Assembly: GCA_949361645.1 (NCBI GenBank)
Contig: OX442437.1
Coordinates: forward strand, 4,575,921 to 4,639,920
DNA: 64,000 nucleotides
From: Spongilla lacustris
Taxonomy: Eukaryota; Porifera; Demospongiae; Spongillida; Spongillidae
Reading direction: 5' to 3'
Shown: positions 62,880 through 64,000 of the stretch, one piece after another
How the letters are laid out: each line of letters opens with the position of its first letter
Position numbering within the stretch: the stretch's first letter is position 1
Notes under the pieces: generated by a model
What the model was told of the DNA's origin: nothing
What the model saw: only the letters and a program-made list of their open reading frames with translations
Databases searched by the model: none
Program-made: the position numbers and the translations under genes

Positions 62880-63075
62880 CATTAATGTTTGTTAAATATT
62901 GAGACAAAAAAAAAGCGGGGTCAGACTGGTTGCTATGACTGGCTAGGCTGGTAACTAAGAGTAGTTTTATGGCAGTTGTACTGCATATATACAACTAGCT
63001 TGCATGGGGTGATGGTTAACCTTAGTGGGCAAGGTAGCCCTTTGATATTTGATACACACTCACACACATACACAT

Positions 63076-63119
<44 letters not shown>

Positions 63120-63590
63120 TCCTCCATCGCTCCACCCATTGAGCCCACCCCTCCTGGAGGCATCCCATATCTTCGTGACCTTCCCATCACTGAAGTGAAC
63201 AGAGTCATGTTTGGAGCCAGTAGATCACATGACACGGCTCCTGATCAATGCGCTGCAAAGGGGTTAACTTGATAAACCTTAAAAGCATGGACTGGGGGCA
63301 GTTGTATTGAATGTTCCTCTGATTCATTAATCTGCACATGCAACGTAATGCATTACTATTCGTGTACATGCACATGTCACCTTGATCAAATGCTGTGCAC
63401 TATCGCATTGGACATGTGCACTTTGTAGTGTATTGGATTGTTAGAACTATAGCGTAGGTCTGGGAACTAGTGTGTATAGTGCACTTGTTTGGCTATAAAT
63501 GACTTGATGGTACCCATCTCAGCTGAAAAGACACATTCTTATTCTTGTTAACATCCTTCCAAGCTCATCTGATGCCCCTGAATGTACCAT
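62880..63590. other. Host DNA with CA microsatellite
   Basis: An interrupted (CA)n tract spans about 63052-63116. No gene was recognised in the rest. Confidence 0.5.
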
Positions 63591-63990
63591 TTGTATTACT
63601 TTCCAATCCAGCCTGATGTGTTTTAACCAATCCCTTCCCAAGAGACTGGGACCCTTTTCCATGTACAGAAGGCTTTCAATCTTTCAGGCTGTAACCTAAG
63701 AGCCATACTATACCTTAACTGGTAACGTACCCTAGGCTCACCAGTGTATGTCCTCAAAACAGCAGTTGTGAGATCAGTGGCAAACACTGTGATGAAATAA
63801 TGGTTGTTGCACAGATTCTGGAGTGATTGACACTGCTGCTCCAATATCCGGTTCCATCACTGCCTCCTTCCCGTTGACCTTCACTCTCACTTCTATGGGT
63901 GATGACAGGTTTGCGGAGGACATTCACAGTATTCAACACATCCACAGATTCAACACAAAATTCATCTCCATACGCTATATAAGGACGGGT
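63590..63990 (-). pseudogene. Ty3/gypsy-type retrotransposon aspartic-protease fragment
   Basis: On the minus strand, shifting frames encode retropepsin-like pieces. First comes VRVKVNGKEAVMEPDIGAA (about 63855-63911), where the active-site D-T-G appears as D-I-G. Then follows LRTYTGEP (about 63728-63751), and then KGPSLLGRDWL (about 63615-63650), the hallmark just after retropepsin in Ty3-like Pol. Stops, frame changes and the altered active site show it is dead. It continues past the window's right edge upstream. Confidence 0.65.
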
Positions 63991-64000
63991 CTTTGTTAAA

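Overview
The window looks like a scaffold piece from a marine invertebrate genome. It is AT-rich, has spliced genes with GT-AG introns, and carries many short transposon relics, microsatellites and poly-G/C runs. A sponge such as Amphimedon would fit, but nothing here proves the species. Host DNA frames one large mobile element, an endogenous Polinton/Maverick virus of about 27.7 kb (12869-40580).

Layout. 1-5800: host DNA with a degenerate hAT transposase fragment and a fold-back element. 5840-12868 and 40582-43480: a minisatellite of 35-bp units that the Polinton has split. 43494-43975: a 19-bp minisatellite. 44263-49547: the same 35-bp satellite in the opposite orientation, then a 200-base assembly gap. 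The two satellite arms form a giant imperfect palindrome centred near 44.1 kb. 49748-64000: host DNA with one six-exon gene (52800-57948) for a membrane protein of the nurim/NnrU/MddA-like methyltransferase superfamily, several MITEs, two long hairpin palindromes and retroelement debris.

The Polinton has terminal inverted repeats of about 1.02 kb, built mostly from a 241-bp tandem repeat, and a 5-6 bp target duplication (TAGCT/TTAGCT). It encodes a retroviral-type integrase, a protein-primed family B DNA polymerase, an A32/FtsK-like packaging ATPase, a putative single jelly-roll penton and a putative double jelly-roll major capsid protein. Further products are a 1152-residue repetitive fibre-like protein, at least five small hydrophobic or membrane proteins, SAP-like and zinc-binding proteins, and several genes I do not recognise. 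I found no adenovirus-type maturation protease. Replication (PolB), integration (integrase), packaging (ATPase) and virion genes are all present, so the ancestor was probably a virus able to form particles.

Most reading frames are still open, so the insertion looks recent. Three lesions are visible: a frameshift near the PolB C terminus, a one-base frameshift in an A6 run of a hydrophobic-protein gene, and a piggyBac-like element inserted at TTAA inside a zinc-finger/coiled-coil gene. Gene 3' ends repeatedly carry short perfect hairpins, often with CTTTAG or GCA centres. These recall the hairpin 3'-end signals of mimiviruses and virophages. A 24-bp palindromic unit also sits inside two different genes, read in different frames.
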